Of a DNA stretch of 6,812 nucleotides, positions 5,854 to 6,812 are shown piece after piece. Position 1 is the first letter of the stretch. Each line of letters opens with the position of its first letter. A program made the translations under genes and the position numbers. The stretch is from positions 16,529 through 23,340 of the forward strand of contig JAUNHS010000016.1 in assembly GCA_030523805.1 (NCBI GenBank), read 5' to 3'. Source of the stretch: Acinetobacter sp. Its GTDB lineage: Bacteria; Pseudomonadota; Gammaproteobacteria; Pseudomonadales; Moraxellaceae. The notes beneath the pieces were generated by a model, which saw only the letters and a program-made list of their open reading frames with translations, was not told the origin of the DNA and ran no database searches.

Positions 5854-6812
5854 ATGACTGAAGTAGTAAAAGATAAAATTTCTGAAGCCCAAGCACAGGA
5901 AATTTTGGAAAAATATGACCGTGAATCGGTTACTCGGACACCGAATAATAAAATAGTGAAGTGGATTATTGCCGCTATTGCGATTTTTTATTCGTTGTTT
6001 CATTTGTATATTACCTTTAACCCAATGGCGGAATTGTTACAGCGTTCAATCCACGTTGCGGTGGGAACAGCGTTAATTTTCTTGATTTATCCGCCTGCGA
6101 AAAAAAGTAGCCGTAAATCGGTGGTATGGTACGATTGGATTTGGGCGGCAGGTGCATTATCTACCGCTGGCTATTTGATTTTCAATTATCAAGACATTGT
6201 TACGGTGCGTGGCGGTATTCCAAATAATGCGGATATTGCTTTTGCCATCGTTGCAGTATTGGTGGTGCTAGAAGGGGCAAGACGTATTACAGGGTGGATT
6301 TTACCGATTTTCGCCTTGATTTTCTTTGCTTATCCGTTTATTAGCCACATGGATTTTATGCCTGATCGTCTTTTAACTCGTCCTTATGATTGGGGTGATA
6401 TTTTCGGTCAGTTTTATCTCAAAACCGAAGGTTTGTATTCTACCGCCATCGGTGCATCGGTAACGTTTATTTTCCTGTTTATTTTGTTTGGTTCATTCTT
6501 GGCTCGTTCAGGCATGGGGCAATTATTTAACGATTTGGCATTGGCATTAGCAGGGCATAAACAAGGTGGGCCTGCCAAAGTGGCGGTGATTTCCAGTGGT
6601 TTTATGGGCAGTATTAACGGTGCTGCGGTGGCGAATGTGGTCGGTACAGGGGCATTTACCATTCCACTGATGAAAAAAATCGGCTATGACAAAAACTTTG
6701 CAGGAGCTGTAGAAGCTAGTGCATCCGTTGGTGGGCAAATTTTACCACCGATTATGGGGGCGGCTGCGTTTATCATGGCGGAAACTACAGGGGTAAAATA
6801 CAGCACCATTGC
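5854..6812 (+). CDS. Fused 4TM/12TM TRAP transporter permease, N-terminal part (3' end outside window)
   Basis: This is the inner-membrane transport subunit of the TAXI-TRAP system, which in this family couples solute uptake to an ion gradient (usually sodium) rather than ATP. 319 codons are present and the frame is intact to the right edge. A cytoplasmic N-terminus of about 35 residues precedes hydrophobic segments near 35-55, 66-80, 95-111, 127-141, 146-163 and 199-217. The first four match the small DctQ-like unit and the later ones begin the large DctM-like unit, in one chain. The conserved region GSFLARSGMGQLFNDLALALAG (213-234), SSGFMGSINGAAVANVVGTGAFTIPLMKKIGY (247-278) and AGAVEASASVGGQILPPIMGAAAFIMAE (283-310) is diagnostic of fused TRAP permeases. 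AAGAG (5841-5845) lies eight bases before the ATG. The gap of 37 bases after the DUF1850 gene has no terminator, so it is in the same operon. Confidence 0.94.
   Translation, partial: MTEVVKDKISEAQAQEILEKYDRESVTRTPNNKIVKWIIAAIAIFYSLFHLYITFNPMAELLQRSIHVAVGTALIFLIYPPAKKSSRKSVVWYDWIWAAGALSTAGYLIFNYQDIVTVRGGIPNNADIAFAIVAVLVVLEGARRITGWILPIFALIFFAYPFISHMDFMPDRLLTRPYDWGDIFGQFYLKTEGLYSTAIGASVTFIFLFILFGSFLARSGMGQLFNDLALALAGHKQGGPAKVAVISSGFMGSINGAAVANVVGTGAFTIPLMKKIGYDKNFAGAVEASASVGGQILPPIMGAAAFIMAETTGVKYSTI

Noticed and set aside
1..6812. DNA-uptake sequences of Pasteurellaceae (AAGTGCGGT) or Neisseria (GCCGTCTGAA)
   Set aside because: Scanning by eye found no full copies; only partial look-alikes such as AAGTGCGTG occur within genes. 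This argues mildly against those families.
5854..6812. Possible broken or frameshifted permease gene
   Set aside because: The frame from 5854 is uninterrupted and conserved motifs continue to the last codon; the gene simply runs off the window.

Overview
The window is AT-rich Gram-negative DNA in which every supported gene lies on the + strand, tightly packed. IF2, RbfA and the Met transporter are all of gammaproteobacterial type. The IF2 C-terminus looks to me most like Moraxellaceae (Acinetobacter/Moraxella/Psychrobacter group), but this is from memory without a search, so family level is a moderate-confidence inference. I saw no tRNA, rRNA, CRISPR array, insertion sequence or prophage gene.

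Layout: (1) 1-1223 is the end of a translation operon: the last 271 codons of infB (IF2) and then rbfA, with stop and start sharing one base, closed by a hairpin plus T-run at 1254-1300. (2) 1324-3934 is a complete methionine ABC importer, metN-metI-metQ (ATPase, permease, lipoprotein receptor), closed by a very strong terminator at 3962-4011. metN and metI overlap by 11 bases. metI and metQ are separated by an 81-base gap holding competing AT-rich hairpins. (3) 4012-4211 is a 200-base non-coding leader with a weak promoter candidate, a near-perfect 20-base palindrome and a hairpin just before the ribosome binding site. (4) From 4212 to the right edge is a TRAP transporter operon of the TAXI type: a substrate-binding protein with a lipobox, a small DUF1850 protein, and a fused 4TM/12TM TRAP permease cut off after 319 codons.

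Functionally the window joins ribosome-maturation genes to two unrelated uptake systems: an ATP-driven methionine importer and an ion-gradient-driven organic anion importer of unknown substrate. In each, a binding protein delivers substrate to a membrane permease. The least understood parts are the DUF1850 gene, the regulatory leader at 4012-4211, the metI-metQ gap, and how metN is transcribed when a terminator ends only 23 bases before its start codon. I see no clear evidence of an entirely new system; the gene families are known.
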